Positions 16,654-25,429 of a stretch of DNA of 64,000 nucleotides are shown in pieces. Every line of letters begins with the position of its first letter. Position 1 is the first letter of the stretch. The translations under genes were made by a program, and so were the position numbers. The DNA lies in assembly GCA_022561215.1 (NCBI GenBank), contig JADFRQ010000012.1, positions 1 through 64,000 on the forward strand, written 5' to 3'. The notes beneath the pieces were generated by a model that was not told where the DNA came from, searched no databases, and saw only the letters and a list, made by a program, of their open reading frames with translations. This DNA is from Chloroflexota bacterium. GTDB lineage: Bacteria > Chloroflexota > Anaerolineae > Anaerolineales > E44-bin32.

Positions 16654-18399
16654 TTACAGGTGGGGGACGGGATACCAGATAATCCTTAGACGTAGCAATT
16701 CGGATGAAGCCTTCATCCGTCGCTCCTCGGATACACCCTGCAACGCGTAGACGCGTTGCCAACTTACAATGGCGGCGAAGAAATCTGCAGGATCTTTATT
16801 CTCAAAATATTCGGCTTGCAAGGCATAGGCATCCGCTTGTAAATCAGGATTCTGCGAAATGAGAATAGCTTCCTCGATCGATTCTAATGCCAATTCGGCG
16901 TCTCCGAGATTAAAATAAAGCTTCGCGAAAGTTATCGCAACTCGATCTGATTGCGGGTCGACCTCCTTTGCAATTTCCAGGTCGATCTGTGCTTCCCCGA
17001 AATTGCCGCGCTCCAAATACAGTAGACTGCGGTTAAAGAGGGCCTCAAAGTTGCGTTCTTCAAACTGCAGCAGCTGTGAATAGGCTGCGAGCGCTCCGTC
17101 AATATCGCCAACGTTAAAGGTCGCCTGCGCTAACGATAGCAAAGCCGCAACCTCATCTGGGACGTACACAAGATAGGTGTTCAGGGGCGCGATGGCTTCA
17201 TCATAACGCCCCAGCGCGATCAGAATTTGTCCTTGTACGATATAGGCCTGTAGGATAGCAGGGTCGCCAGAAGTTCCGATAAGGACGTTATTTAACGCGC
17301 GATCATACTGCCCGGAATTGTATTGGGCGTTCGCAAGATGAACATAGATCAAAGGCGTAATTACGCCGGACTGCATCGCCGCATTTGCCGTAAGCGTCAG
17401 GGCCTCCCACTGTTGCTGGGCAGCATAAAAATCCATTACCTCCAAATAGGCGGGCATGAGAAAAGGATCAAGAGCAATTGCCTCATCGAAGGCTGAAGGC
17501 AAACTATCGGGATTATTTTGAATCTGAATCTTGCCGATTCCGAGATGCGCGGCAGCCATAAGCGGATTTAGTTCCAGGGCCCTGAGGTATTCAACTTCCG
17601 CCTCCTCCAATAATCCCAGTTGGCGATATGCTTCGCCGCGCACAAAGTACACATCGGGAATAAGTGGATCGGAAATAATCACCTGGTCCATGAGTTGAAT
17701 GCTCGATTGAAATTTACCTTCCTTAAGCGCGCTCACAGAAGAAGAATACGCTTCGTAGCCAGAATTAGGCGTGATTCCCCAATACGGAGTTTTGGTGGGT
17801 AAAACACCAACCAGTAGCGGCAAAGGGGTGCTGGCTGCATTTACAGGAACAGCGGTCCTATCGAGAACGCTCTCCACAGGAACTGGCGTGTGGGTGGCTG
17901 TTGCCGCGGGGGTGGGGCTTGGGGTACGGGTTGGCGCCCGCAAAGTTGGTGCGATCGAGGTTTCTCTGGGGCGGAAAACGAAATTGCCTACAATTACCAG
18001 GCCAACCAATGCCAGAGCGGGAATAAGAATGAGGCTTAATCGATTGCCGCCGGGAATATTTAATGCGGACCCTCTTCTTGGAGGGATAATTTTTCGATGC
18101 GGAATGTCAACGACGGCGGATAGTTCTGTTTTGCTGGGCGCATGTGCTCCCAGAATGGTTAAACCACGCAGAGCCGCTCGGTTCGTGGGATCATTCTTCA
18201 GCACAGATTTGAGGCAATAAATTCGCTCGCGTTCGGTTTCGACAACCGTGCTCATCCACAACCAGTACTCAGGATTCGATGAATCGACGCGCACGAGCTG
18301 CGTGAGCAATTCCCTCGCATGGGAATTATCTCCTGATCTCACTGCTGCAATCGCTTCAGTGAGCATGGAATCGTCGGAATTCGGCAAATCCTTCTTCAC
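16654..18399 (-). CDS. tetratricopeptide-repeat membrane protein
   Basis: A 581-residue protein with an N-terminal cytoplasmic TPR-like segment (about 10-70, AIAAVRSGDNSHARELLTQL), one transmembrane helix (about 128-148, LILIPALALVGLVIVGNF), a Pro/Thr linker (about 155-200) and a long array of TPR units (about 215-560, for example YFVRGEAYRQLGLLEEAEVE and LGRYDEAIAPLNTYLVY). The main TPR domain should lie outside the membrane and scaffold protein contacts. No enzyme motif is visible. It is divergent from the LysM lipoprotein gene. Confidence 0.88.
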   Translation of the reverse strand: MKKDLPNSDDSMLTEAIAAVRSGDNSHARELLTQLVRVDSSNPEYWLWMSTVVETERERIYCLKSVLKNDPTNRAALRGLTILGAHAPSKTELSAVVDIPHRKIIPPRRGSALNIPGGNRLSLILIPALALVGLVIVGNFVFRPRETSIAPTLRAPTRTPSPTPAATATHTPVPVESVLDRTAVPVNAASTPLPLLVGVLPTKTPYWGITPNSGYEAYSSSVSALKEGKFQSSIQLMDQVIISDPLIPDVYFVRGEAYRQLGLLEEAEVEYLRALELNPLMAAAHLGIGKIQIQNNPDSLPSAFDEAIALDPFLMPAYLEVMDFYAAQQQWEALTLTANAAMQSGVITPLIYVHLANAQYNSGQYDRALNNVLIGTSGDPAILQAYIVQGQILIALGRYDEAIAPLNTYLVYVPDEVAALLSLAQATFNVGDIDGALAAYSQLLQFEERNFEALFNRSLLYLERGNFGEAQIDLEIAKEVDPQSDRVAITFAKLYFNLGDAELALESIEEAILISQNPDLQADAYALQAEYFENKDPADFFAAIVSWQRVYALQGVSEERRMKASSELLRLRIIWYPVPHL

Positions 18400-18468
18400 T
18401 ATCTCATGCCCCAGGTCAGGAGGGTGAAGTATAGACTGAGGTATTCGTCAACGCCATTTGCTCTTTGG

Positions 18469-18474
18469 TATAAT
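18469..18474 (+). promoter_or_regulatory. -10 box (TATAAT) close to start of LysM gene
   Basis: TTTGGTATAAT is an extended -10 element. It overlaps the first in-frame ATG (18473), so that ATG cannot be the start if this promoter is used. It leaves 10 nt to the TTG at 18485, implying a near-leaderless mRNA. Confidence 0.5.
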
Positions 18475-18484
18475 GCGCTCTGCT

Positions 18485-19465
18485 TTGAATAAATTGAGCC
18501 AGTTGCTTTGGATTGTATGCTCTATTATGGTTCTTTCGCGCTGCACTACGTCGCAGATCCAGCAGCCAATCATCCCGACGGCCACCCTTTTCGCCTACGC
18601 ATCCATTATCCCTTCACAGATCGCTTCACCGATTGTCATTCCACAATCAACAGAAATTAGCCTCCGTCCATCTCCGACCCCCTTTGCCCACATTGTCGAA
18701 GCGGAGGACACATTGCTGGGAATTGCCATTCGTTATGGCCTCAATCTTGAAGAACTATTGGCCGCCAATCCTGGGATCGATCCGCGAATATTGAGCATTG
18801 ATCAACAAATCCTAATTCCTAATCCTGAGGGCGGGCCTGCAGGTAGCCTCCTTTCGACTGCTACTCCAATTCCGATCGCCCTATCAGCGGTTGCATGTTA
18901 CCGTACGGGCGTTGATGATTTATGGTGTTTGGCGAAGGCCACCAACGACAAGGGGAAGGCGATGGAAGGAATTGCCGCGGTCATTTCGCTTATCGCTGAG
19001 GATGGCCGCGTTCTGAACGCCAAGGAAGCTTTTGGTCCACTTAATCTACTACCATCCGGCAAGAGCATGCCTCTAGGTGTCTTGTTCTCTGCGCCTCCCG
19101 AAAACTTTTCATGGGCGACTGTTGCCGTTACAAGCTCTTTCGTCGCAGAGGATCCCGCAGAACGCTATTTCGAACTCGAAGTCGCCGCTGAAAGCGAAAG
19201 TGCCGGCGGATCCGGAAAAACTTGGCGCGTGAATGGCAGCATTACACTTTCTCCTGAAAGCCCGAGCGGATTGAATATTTTCTCGCTCCTTCTTGTTGCA
19301 CTGGATGCCGATGAAAATGTGGTTGGATTTCGAAAAATACTTCTTGAATCTCGGTTGGAACCAGGTGAGACCTATACATTCGCCACTGATGTATTCAGCT
19401 TGGGGCCTGCCATTGAGAAAATTGACATTCTGGCGGAAGCGATTCGGCCCGCGGAGGCGCAGTAG
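18485..19465 (+). CDS. LysM-domain lipoprotein
   Basis: Envelope lipoprotein with a peptidoglycan-binding LysM domain. From TTG 18485 it reads MNKLSQLLWIVCSIMVLSRC, a short signal peptide with a lipobox Cys at residue 20. An in-frame ATG at 18473 and a TTG at 18458 lie further upstream but overlap or precede the -10 box. After a Pro/Thr linker, LysM covers about residues 65-115 (VEAEDTLLGIAIRYGLNLEE, then ANPGI and IDQQILIPNP). The rest (about 130-326) resembles a beta-sandwich FxLYD-type domain (CYRTGVDDLWCLAKATNDKG, then VVGFRKILLESRLEPGETY). It probably anchors to murein. No enzymatic motif seen. Confidence 0.83.
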   Translation: MNKLSQLLWIVCSIMVLSRCTTSQIQQPIIPTATLFAYASIIPSQIASPIVIPQSTEISLRPSPTPFAHIVEAEDTLLGIAIRYGLNLEELLAANPGIDPRILSIDQQILIPNPEGGPAGSLLSTATPIPIALSAVACYRTGVDDLWCLAKATNDKGKAMEGIAAVISLIAEDGRVLNAKEAFGPLNLLPSGKSMPLGVLFSAPPENFSWATVAVTSSFVAEDPAERYFELEVAAESESAGGSGKTWRVNGSITLSPESPSGLNIFSLLLVALDADENVVGFRKILLESRLEPGETYTFATDVFSLGPAIEKIDILAEAIRPAEAQ

Positions 19466-19618
19466 CGAACGGAAGCGCAGTCGGGCAAGGACGCCCAACA
19501 AAGCCGCCGAAAAGGTTAACCGCCGGCAAGAAAGATTGAGATTGCGAATGAGAGAAATGCATTTCTCCGATTCAATTCTGGGCTTAAGAAGAATTGTTGA
19601 CCTTTATCTCGGTTGCCG

Positions 19619-20350
19619 ATGAATCAAGTTAAATTGGTCGAACGTGGCGAGCGAGATCAATTAATATCGCTGTTCAATTTGCGAGCAGCAAGTGACGCCA
19701 TGCTCGCCTACTACGCATTGGAACATCCCATTCAAAGGGTGAAGATATTCGTCAATTATTCTGAAAGTGGTCATCCTAGCGGATTTATTGTCGTGGCTCA
19801 AACTGGCCTTGATCTTTTTCGACCCCTGGTGCTGCCATATGTCACTGCCGAAGAAACATTGGGCAGGTTGCTTCGTGAAGCCCTTAATCCATCGCAGCCA
19901 ATCTTGCTTTTTCTTCCTCTTGAACAGCGCGGCTGGGCTGAAAAATATTTGGAAATATCCCTTTCAGCTGTTAGCGAATTATTGCGTTTAGAGGCTAATT
20001 CCTTTAATCCCCTTCTCAACGTTCTGGTAATGCCGAAGAAGGCCGCCGATGGCCTTATGCGATTCGATATTAATGCACAATCAGGCGCCCACGCCGCAGC
20101 CGGAATCAATTGGCAGGGAAAATCATTCGCCGAAGTCTATGTTGAAACAGATCACGAATCAGCCCGCAGGAAATTTGCCGACTCAGTTCTATCGGCACTC
20201 TGCAGCTATTTGCTTGAGAGAAAATTGCTGCCGTTAATTCGATACGATGAATCTGCTGCCATTAAATATGATGCCCTGCATGAAATAGGCTTTATCAGTA
20301 CCGGTTCCCGATTTTTATTTGGACAAGCAAAAAGAAAAGAGGTCGCCTGA
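19619..20350 (+). CDS. GNAT-like acetyltransferase family protein
   Basis: A 243-residue protein of weak GNAT appearance. The C-terminal part (about 165-240: AEVYVETDHESARRKFADSV, then YDALHEIGFISTGSRFLFG) fits the last strands and helices of an acetyltransferase fold, and GFISTGS resembles a GNAT end motif. The acetyl-CoA pyrophosphate loop (R/QxxGxG/A) is not obvious, so activity is uncertain. The start ATG 19619 is preferred to a TTG two codons earlier. It ends 20 bp before the GH1 gene and may be co-transcribed with it. Confidence 0.6.
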   Translation: MNQVKLVERGERDQLISLFNLRAASDAMLAYYALEHPIQRVKIFVNYSESGHPSGFIVVAQTGLDLFRPLVLPYVTAEETLGRLLREALNPSQPILLFLPLEQRGWAEKYLEISLSAVSELLRLEANSFNPLLNVLVMPKKAADGLMRFDINAQSGAHAAAGINWQGKSFAEVYVETDHESARRKFADSVLSALCSYLLERKLLPLIRYDESAAIKYDALHEIGFISTGSRFLFGQAKRKEVA

Positions 20351-20370
20351 GGGATAGCCAGGCATTGTAG

Positions 20371-21723
20371 ATGATTGCAGCCAAACTCAATTTCCCCAAG
20401 GGTTTTTTATGGGGAACAGCAACCTCAGCCCATCAAGTAGAAGGTGGCAACACCAACAATGATTGGTGGCTATGGGAACAGCAACCAGGAAGAATTTCTG
20501 ACGCCACGCGCTCTGGAAATGCATGCGAATGGTGGGATGGCAGGTGGAAAGAGGATTTTGATCGCGCCAGTTCCGGCGGACAAAACGCGCATCGGCTATC
20601 GATTGAGTGGAGCCGTGTTGAACCGACCCCTGGTGTGTGGGACGGAGAGGCGCTCATTCAGTACAGGGAAATAATAAAAGGTGCGATAAAGCGCGGCCTC
20701 ACACCTATGGTCACATTTCATCATTTCACCAATCCCGCATGGATTGCCGAACTCGGTGGTTGGGCCAACAACGAAACTGTAGCCTATTTCGAACGTTATG
20801 TGCGCAAAGCAGCCAGCAGCTTAAATGACCTTGTTAATCATTGGGTAACTTTCAATGAACCAAATACCTACCTTTACAACGCCTACATTCGAGGGACCTT
20901 CCCGCCGGCAAATCTCGATACACTTCAAGCGATTCAGGCTGCTCAGAATCTTGCCCTAGGGCATGCGGCTGCATATCATACACTGCATGAGCTGCAAGCG
21001 GAGGCATCTGTCGGCATTGCGCACACTTACTCTGATATGCAGCCTGCACACCCTGCCAATCCCATCGAACGCCGCCTCGCGAAAATGAGGGGCAATCGCT
21101 TCAACGGGCTCTTCCCCAGGCTGCTGCACGACGGCCAGCTTCGCCTTCTTGGAAAACGCATCACGCTACGAAAAGTCATGGACACCCAGGATTTTTTTGG
21201 TTTAAGTTATTTCTCCACTGAAAACGTAACCTTCGATTTACGGAATGTTAAAGAATCCTTCAGCAAGGGAATCCCTGAGGACCCGCAGGCGTGGATCGTG
21301 GAACAGGATAAACCCGGGGGAATTTTCCGTGCATTGGATTTTGCCCGATCTTTCAAGCTACCAATCTTCATCACGGCGAATGGTGTCGATGATGCCAGCG
21401 ATGAACTGCGCAGGGTGGCATTGGCCAAAAACCTGCAGGGCGTATGGAAGGCGGCCAGTTTCAATTGGAAATTGCAAGGTTACTTTCATTGGTCGCTGGT
21501 CGATCATTTTAGTTGGCAGCATGGTTGGGCAAAACACTTCGGCCTATGGGCGGTTGACCCCGAAACCCAAGCAAGAACGAAACGACCTAGCGCCGATTTC
21601 TATGCAGATATCTGCCGATCAAACAGCCTGACCTCTGAGATGGTAGCCTTGCATTCGCCAACGATTAGCGATGCACTTTTTCCTGCCGATCAGCGAAGGG
21701 AGTTCGTTGATGGTCTTTCTTGA
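20371..21723 (+). CDS. glycoside hydrolase family 1 protein lacking the nucleophile
   Basis: A 450-residue (beta/alpha)8 protein of the beta-glucosidase family GH1. It is full length, and the family pattern is clear: FLWGTATSAHQVEGG, HRLSIEWSRVEP, the acid/base Glu in WVTFNEPN (E163), and WSLVDHFSWQHGW. The nucleophile motif, normally ITENG, reads ITANG (A336, codon GCG), and the NFEW sugar-binding motif reads HFSW. Retaining hydrolysis by the usual mechanism should be lost. It may bind sugar, transfer with another donor, or be inactive. No signal peptide. It follows a GNAT-like gene by 20 bp. Confidence 0.9.
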   Translation: MIAAKLNFPKGFLWGTATSAHQVEGGNTNNDWWLWEQQPGRISDATRSGNACEWWDGRWKEDFDRASSGGQNAHRLSIEWSRVEPTPGVWDGEALIQYREIIKGAIKRGLTPMVTFHHFTNPAWIAELGGWANNETVAYFERYVRKAASSLNDLVNHWVTFNEPNTYLYNAYIRGTFPPANLDTLQAIQAAQNLALGHAAAYHTLHELQAEASVGIAHTYSDMQPAHPANPIERRLAKMRGNRFNGLFPRLLHDGQLRLLGKRITLRKVMDTQDFFGLSYFSTENVTFDLRNVKESFSKGIPEDPQAWIVEQDKPGGIFRALDFARSFKLPIFITANGVDDASDELRRVALAKNLQGVWKAASFNWKLQGYFHWSLVDHFSWQHGWAKHFGLWAVDPETQARTKRPSADFYADICRSNSLTSEMVALHSPTISDALFPADQRREFVDGLS

Positions 21724-21749
21724 TTCATCCATTCGACAAAGCGTATAAT
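21720..21749 (+). promoter_or_regulatory. promoter of tRNA-Ser
   Basis: TTGATT, an 18-bp spacer and TATAAT (21744-21749) form a plausible sigma-70 promoter about 45 bp before the tRNA. The -35 overlaps the stop of the GH1 gene. Confidence 0.5.
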
Positions 21750-21801
21750 GGTTCCCACCCGTCGGAGTGATTTGGCTCCCAAAATATCGGCAAGATTAGA
21801 T

Positions 21802-21888
21802 GGAGAGGTTGCGTAGTCTGGCCTAACGCGCGCGCCTGGAGAGCGCGTGAGCCGCAAGGTTCCGTGGGTTCGAATCCCACCCTCTCCG
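21802..21888 (+). tRNA. tRNA-Ser (anticodon GGA)
   Basis: An 87-nt class II tRNA. Acceptor arms GGAGAGG and CCTCTCC pair fully. The anticodon loop CTGGAGA gives GGA, there is a long variable arm, and the T arm is GTGGGTTCGAATCCCAC. The 3' CCA is not encoded. The neighbouring SRP RNA gene is a common arrangement. Confidence 0.95.
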
Positions 21889-21893
21889 CCTGA

Positions 21894-21917
21894 GACAGCA
21901 CGCTCGTGCTGTCTTTG
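21894..21917 (+). terminator. terminator after tRNA-Ser
   Basis: Perfect 8-bp stem GACAGCAC/GTGCTGTC with a 4-nt loop, followed by TTTGCTT. Confidence 0.7.
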
Positions 21918-21933
21918 CTTATCGGCAAGTGGG

Positions 21934-21962
21934 TTGACACTCTCTGTTACGGAAAGTATCCT
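21934..21962 (+). promoter_or_regulatory. promoter of SRP RNA
   Basis: Consensus TTGACA (21934-21939), a 17-bp spacer and TATCCT (21957-21962), 8 bp before the RNA start. One of the best promoters in the window. Confidence 0.75.
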
Positions 21963-21970
21963 CCTCGACG

Positions 21971-22078
21971 GCGCTCAGGTGGGCCCGGCGCGGCGTAGGC
22001 CTCCGAACTCCGTCAGGTCCGAAAGGAAGCAGCGGTAAGGGGGACCTACGGGTGATGTCGGGGTACCGACCTGGGCGC
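21971..22078 (+). ncRNA. ffs: signal recognition particle RNA (4.5S type)
   Basis: Short bacterial SRP RNA that binds Ffh and guides membrane-protein targeting. The conserved apical domain is present (GTCAGGTCCGAAAGGAAGCA followed by GCGGTAA). The ends GCGCTCAGG and CCTGGGCGC pair to close the long hairpin. It is about 108 nt, in the usual range. It follows tRNA-Ser and has its own strong promoter. Confidence 0.93.
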
Positions 22079-22229
22079 TATTCTCGAATCGTCAATCGCC
22101 ATTCACGTTATTCCACGGGATGATGGTGGATTCGAATCGATCGCAACCGGCAATGTCCCATAAGAACCGCTCTTTGCTTTGTGGATCTACCGAAAATACT
22201 TGTGTACGTATTATCCAAAATCCCTTTGG

Positions 22230-22235
22230 TATACT
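22230..22235 (+). promoter_or_regulatory. -10 box (TATACT) 9 nt before start codon
   Basis: TTTGGTATACT, an extended -10, ends 9 nt before ATG 22245 with no ribosome-binding site between. This suggests leaderless initiation. Confidence 0.5.
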
Positions 22236-22244
22236 GACGCTCAA

Positions 22245-23648
22245 ATGAAATTTGGCTTAAATATTCCGAGAACCATGCTAGGAGCGTTGGGGATAAGTGG
22301 TCTAATCCTGGGATTAGGGCTAACTTATTCAAGCTTCGCAGCGCCTCTTCTTATCCTGATTGATGGCCAGGAACGGGTTGTACGCACACATTCGCGCACA
22401 GTAGAGAAAGCGCTGTTGGATGCCAGGATCCAAATCCAGGATGGTGATCAAGTTTTTCCCGCACTTGACCAACCAATCGATGATATCGAGGTTATTGAAA
22501 TCCGGCGAGCAAGACAACTGCTACTTGTTATGGATGATCAACGGGTCGAAATTAATAGCGCGGCCAGCACGCTTGCGGATATCTTGAATGATGGCGGAGT
22601 CAGCCTGTTCCCAAGCGACCGCATCTGGGTAAATGGAATCCCCGCATCTGATCTCACCCAACAACTCCCGTTTTTCCCAAGACAAATTCGTTTGCTGCAG
22701 GGCCATGCGATTACCCTCGAAATTGATGGCGATGTTACCTTAATCCGCTCCTCTGCCCCAACGCTGGGGGAAGCACTCGCCGAAGCAGGTATTTACCTTT
22801 TCGAGGGCGACATTCTTCGACCGGAGGCATCCACTCCATTTGCGGGGATACAGACGGTGAGTCTGGTGCGCAGCAGAGATACAACAATCAGGATTGGATT
22901 GCAACAAATCAGAACAAGACTGGCGGCAAATTCCATTGGCGAAGCGCTCGCCGAAGTAGATCTAGCTTTGCTCGGAGCCGATTACTCAATCCCCTCGGCC
23001 TCCAGCCCGCTTCCCGAGGATGGAATGATTGAAGTAATCCGTGTCTCTGAAGAAGTCATCCTCGAGCAAACTCCGATAGCATTCGAAACCGTCTATTATC
23101 CTAATCCTGAGCTGGAGATCGATTCACAGTCGGTCGTTGAAGGAGGAAGTTTTGGGGTCTTGGCAAGCAGGGTTCGCATCCGCAAGGAACAGGGCGTTGA
23201 GGTGGCACGCGTAGTTGAAGACGAATGGGAAATGCGCAGCCCAGAACCTCGAAGGATCGGATACGGTACGGTTATTACCATCCGCAGCATCAATACGTCA
23301 GATGGCCCCCTTGAGTATTGGAGAGCGGTCCGAATGTATGCCACATCCTATTCTCCCTCGCGTGCTGGTGTTCCTGATGATTACGAATATTTCGGCATTA
23401 CGGCATGCGGCAAACAGCTTGTAAAAGGACTGGTGGCCATCGACAGGCGTTACATACCCTTCTATACACGGATGTACGTTCCCGGATACGGCTATGCGGA
23501 GGCTTGTGATACAGGAGGCGGTGTAAAGGGACGCTGGATCGATTTGGGGTATGACGACAGCAATTATGAACCTTGGCACCAGTACGTCATGGTCTATTTC
23601 CTTACTCCGGTGCCACCCCTGGATACCATCGCATGGGTTTTTCCATGA
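22245..23648 (+). CDS. RpfB/YabE-like secreted protein (DUF348, G5, 3D domains)
   Basis: A 467-residue exported cell-wall-active protein. ATG 22245 gives MKFGLNIPRTMLGALGISG with one N-terminal membrane/signal helix. Three DUF348 repeats follow (about 45-255, each with a THSRTVEKAL or SAPTLGEALAEAGI pattern). A G5 domain is next (about 270-350, ETVYYPNPELEI, then VVEDEWEMRSPEPRRIGYGT). The C-terminus is a 3D domain with its Asp residues in VAIDRRYIPFYTRMYVPGYG, CDTGGGVKG and WIDLGYDD, a murein-hydrolase fold related to MltA. Its stop overlaps the rsmA start (ATGA), matching the yabE-rsmA neighbourhood known in Firmicutes. Confidence 0.9.
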   Translation: MKFGLNIPRTMLGALGISGLILGLGLTYSSFAAPLLILIDGQERVVRTHSRTVEKALLDARIQIQDGDQVFPALDQPIDDIEVIEIRRARQLLLVMDDQRVEINSAASTLADILNDGGVSLFPSDRIWVNGIPASDLTQQLPFFPRQIRLLQGHAITLEIDGDVTLIRSSAPTLGEALAEAGIYLFEGDILRPEASTPFAGIQTVSLVRSRDTTIRIGLQQIRTRLAANSIGEALAEVDLALLGADYSIPSASSPLPEDGMIEVIRVSEEVILEQTPIAFETVYYPNPELEIDSQSVVEGGSFGVLASRVRIRKEQGVEVARVVEDEWEMRSPEPRRIGYGTVITIRSINTSDGPLEYWRAVRMYATSYSPSRAGVPDDYEYFGITACGKQLVKGLVAIDRRYIPFYTRMYVPGYGYAEACDTGGGVKGRWIDLGYDDSNYEPWHQYVMVYFLTPVPPLDTIAWVFP

Positions 23649-24508
23649 TCGAGCCTACCCAAATAAAAACCAATGCTTTTAAAAGTATTCACCCCAGAAA
23701 GCTCCTGGTGCGTTATGGACTCAAGCCCGATAAGAGCCTCGGTCAAAATTTCTTGTTTGATCGAAGTGCATTGCAAAAAATCATTCGCGCGGCGAAGCTT
23801 TCGGGCGATGAAACGGTTCTAGAAGTAGGCGCTGGATTAGGTTCATTGACGCGCCACTTGGCATCGGCTTCGGGCGAAGTAATTGCCGTCGAATTCGACC
23901 GGCGTCTCATTCCAGCTTTGCAATTTATCACGGAAGATCTGCACAATGTATCCATTATTGAAGGGGATATTCTTAAGCTGAACATAGGTGATCTCGTTAA
24001 AGGGAAACCCTATCTCGTGGTCGCCAATATTCCCTATAATCTCACATCAAAGTTGATCCGGCTGCTTCTCGAAACTCCCAGTCCAGCCGAGAACATCATC
24101 TTAACCATTCAAAAAGAGGTCGCGGAACGAATTGTTCCCCGCAAGCGTGATCTTAGTTTGCTGTCGCTTAGCGTGAGTTTATATGCAATTTCTACTATTA
24201 GGGGGAGTATTGCTGCAGGTTCGTTCTACCCGAAACCCTCGATAGATTCCCGTATTCTGGAAATCACACCATACAAAGAACCAATCGTAGATGAGGATCT
24301 TATCCCAACCTTGTTTAAAATGGCACGCGCGGCGTTCAACCAAAAAAGGAAGCAAATTAAAAACTCGCTCTGTACGGGATTAGGTGTGGAAGCGCATGTT
24401 GTAGAGCAATGGTTGCTGGCATCAGGCATCGAACCCAGCCAACGTCCGCAGACGGTTCAGCTTGAGCAATGGGCGAGCCTCGCAGGCCAAATGCGGGCCA
24501 GCACTTGA
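23645..24508 (+). CDS. rsmA: 16S rRNA (adenine1518-N6/1519-N6)-dimethyltransferase
   Basis: RsmA/KsgA, which dimethylates two adjacent adenines in the 3' helix of 16S rRNA during small-subunit maturation. 287 residues. The N-terminal LGQNFLFDRSAL and SAM-binding LEVGAGLGSLTRHLA are typical. The catalytic NIPYNLTS (NxPY motif) lies near residue 127. The C-terminal RAAFNQKRKQIKNSL is diagnostic. ATG 23645 is chosen for its ATGA overlap with the previous gene. Translational coupling to the RpfB-like gene is likely. Confidence 0.95.
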   Translation: MIEPTQIKTNAFKSIHPRKLLVRYGLKPDKSLGQNFLFDRSALQKIIRAAKLSGDETVLEVGAGLGSLTRHLASASGEVIAVEFDRRLIPALQFITEDLHNVSIIEGDILKLNIGDLVKGKPYLVVANIPYNLTSKLIRLLLETPSPAENIILTIQKEVAERIVPRKRDLSLLSLSVSLYAISTIRGSIAAGSFYPKPSIDSRILEITPYKEPIVDEDLIPTLFKMARAAFNQKRKQIKNSLCTGLGVEAHVVEQWLLASGIEPSQRPQTVQLEQWASLAGQMRAST

Positions 24509-24524
24509 TTCGTTTCCCAGGAAA

Positions 24525-25256
24525 TCATATTAAGGCTTCCAATCCGCGGTGAAGATATAATATTTGCCAAACGCGGAAGGCGGCTTCGAGCTGAATGCGC
24601 AAGGTCATCTTCGATTGGCCACTGCGGCGATCTTCAAAGTAGATTGGGCTCTCTATGATTTTAAAGCCCAATCGATGGGCGACAAACACCATCTCGATTT
24701 GAAATACATAACCCTCCGAACGTATAACCTCGAGGGGCATTTTTTCCAAGACATCGTTGCGCCACACGCGAAATCCGCCGGTGCAATCATGAATGGGTAA
24801 CTTTAAGATAGCCCGCGCATAGGAATTCCCAAATCTGGAAAGGAGTTTGCGACCCATCCCCCAGCGATCATCCAAACTACCACCTTCAATATAACGTGAT
24901 CCGATAACAAGTTCATTTCTTGTAATATGTTCTAAGAAACCAGGCAGGTAACTTGGCGAATGGGAAAAATCGCTATCCATTTGGACAATTATTTCGGCAT
25001 TTTGCTGAAAAGCGAATTTAAATCCAGCGATATACGCGGATCCTAACCCGAGCTTTTTCTGGCGATGAATTACATCCATTTTGCCAGGATTGCGAGCCGA
25101 AATCTGCTCGGCAAGCTCGCCCGTTCCATCAGGGGAGCCATCATCAACAATAACAATATTTAAATCCGAGAATGAAAGCGACCACAATTCCGTGGTTATT
25201 TGGGTCAGGTTTTCGACCTCGTTGTACGTGGGGAGTATGACGGTAATGCGGGTCAT
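24525..25256 (-). CDS. polyprenol-phosphate mannosyltransferase-like GT2
   Basis: A 243-residue DPM1-type glycosyltransferase that moves a sugar, often mannose, from a nucleotide donor to polyprenyl phosphate at the inner face of the membrane. VILPTYNEVENL and VDDGSPDGT form the nucleotide-binding part. QMDSDFSHSP has the metal-binding DxD. The C-terminal FEDRRSGQSKMTLRIQLEAA is the usual end of soluble DPM1. No transmembrane helices, as in short bacterial and eukaryotic DPM1. It converges on rsmA with 16 bp between. The product could feed the polysaccharide or protein-mannosylation pathways. Confidence 0.88.
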   Translation of the reverse strand: MTRITVILPTYNEVENLTQITTELWSLSFSDLNIVIVDDGSPDGTGELAEQISARNPGKMDVIHRQKKLGLGSAYIAGFKFAFQQNAEIIVQMDSDFSHSPSYLPGFLEHITRNELVIGSRYIEGGSLDDRWGMGRKLLSRFGNSYARAILKLPIHDCTGGFRVWRNDVLEKMPLEVIRSEGYVFQIEMVFVAHRLGFKIIESPIYFEDRRSGQSKMTLRIQLEAAFRVWQILYLHRGLEALI

Positions 25257-25429
25257 GGATTCTTATCGAAGCGCGCCATAGTGTGCACCACAACATAACG
25301 CGGCGCGAGCGAAAAAAATCTAAACTTTCTTGGATTGGGACCGTATACCTTCTTCAAGTTTTTGATGGGGAAAAGCATCTTTAATTCGAGGGTGTGGCTA
25401 GCGCGAAGCGTACCTTGGAAACATGCGGA

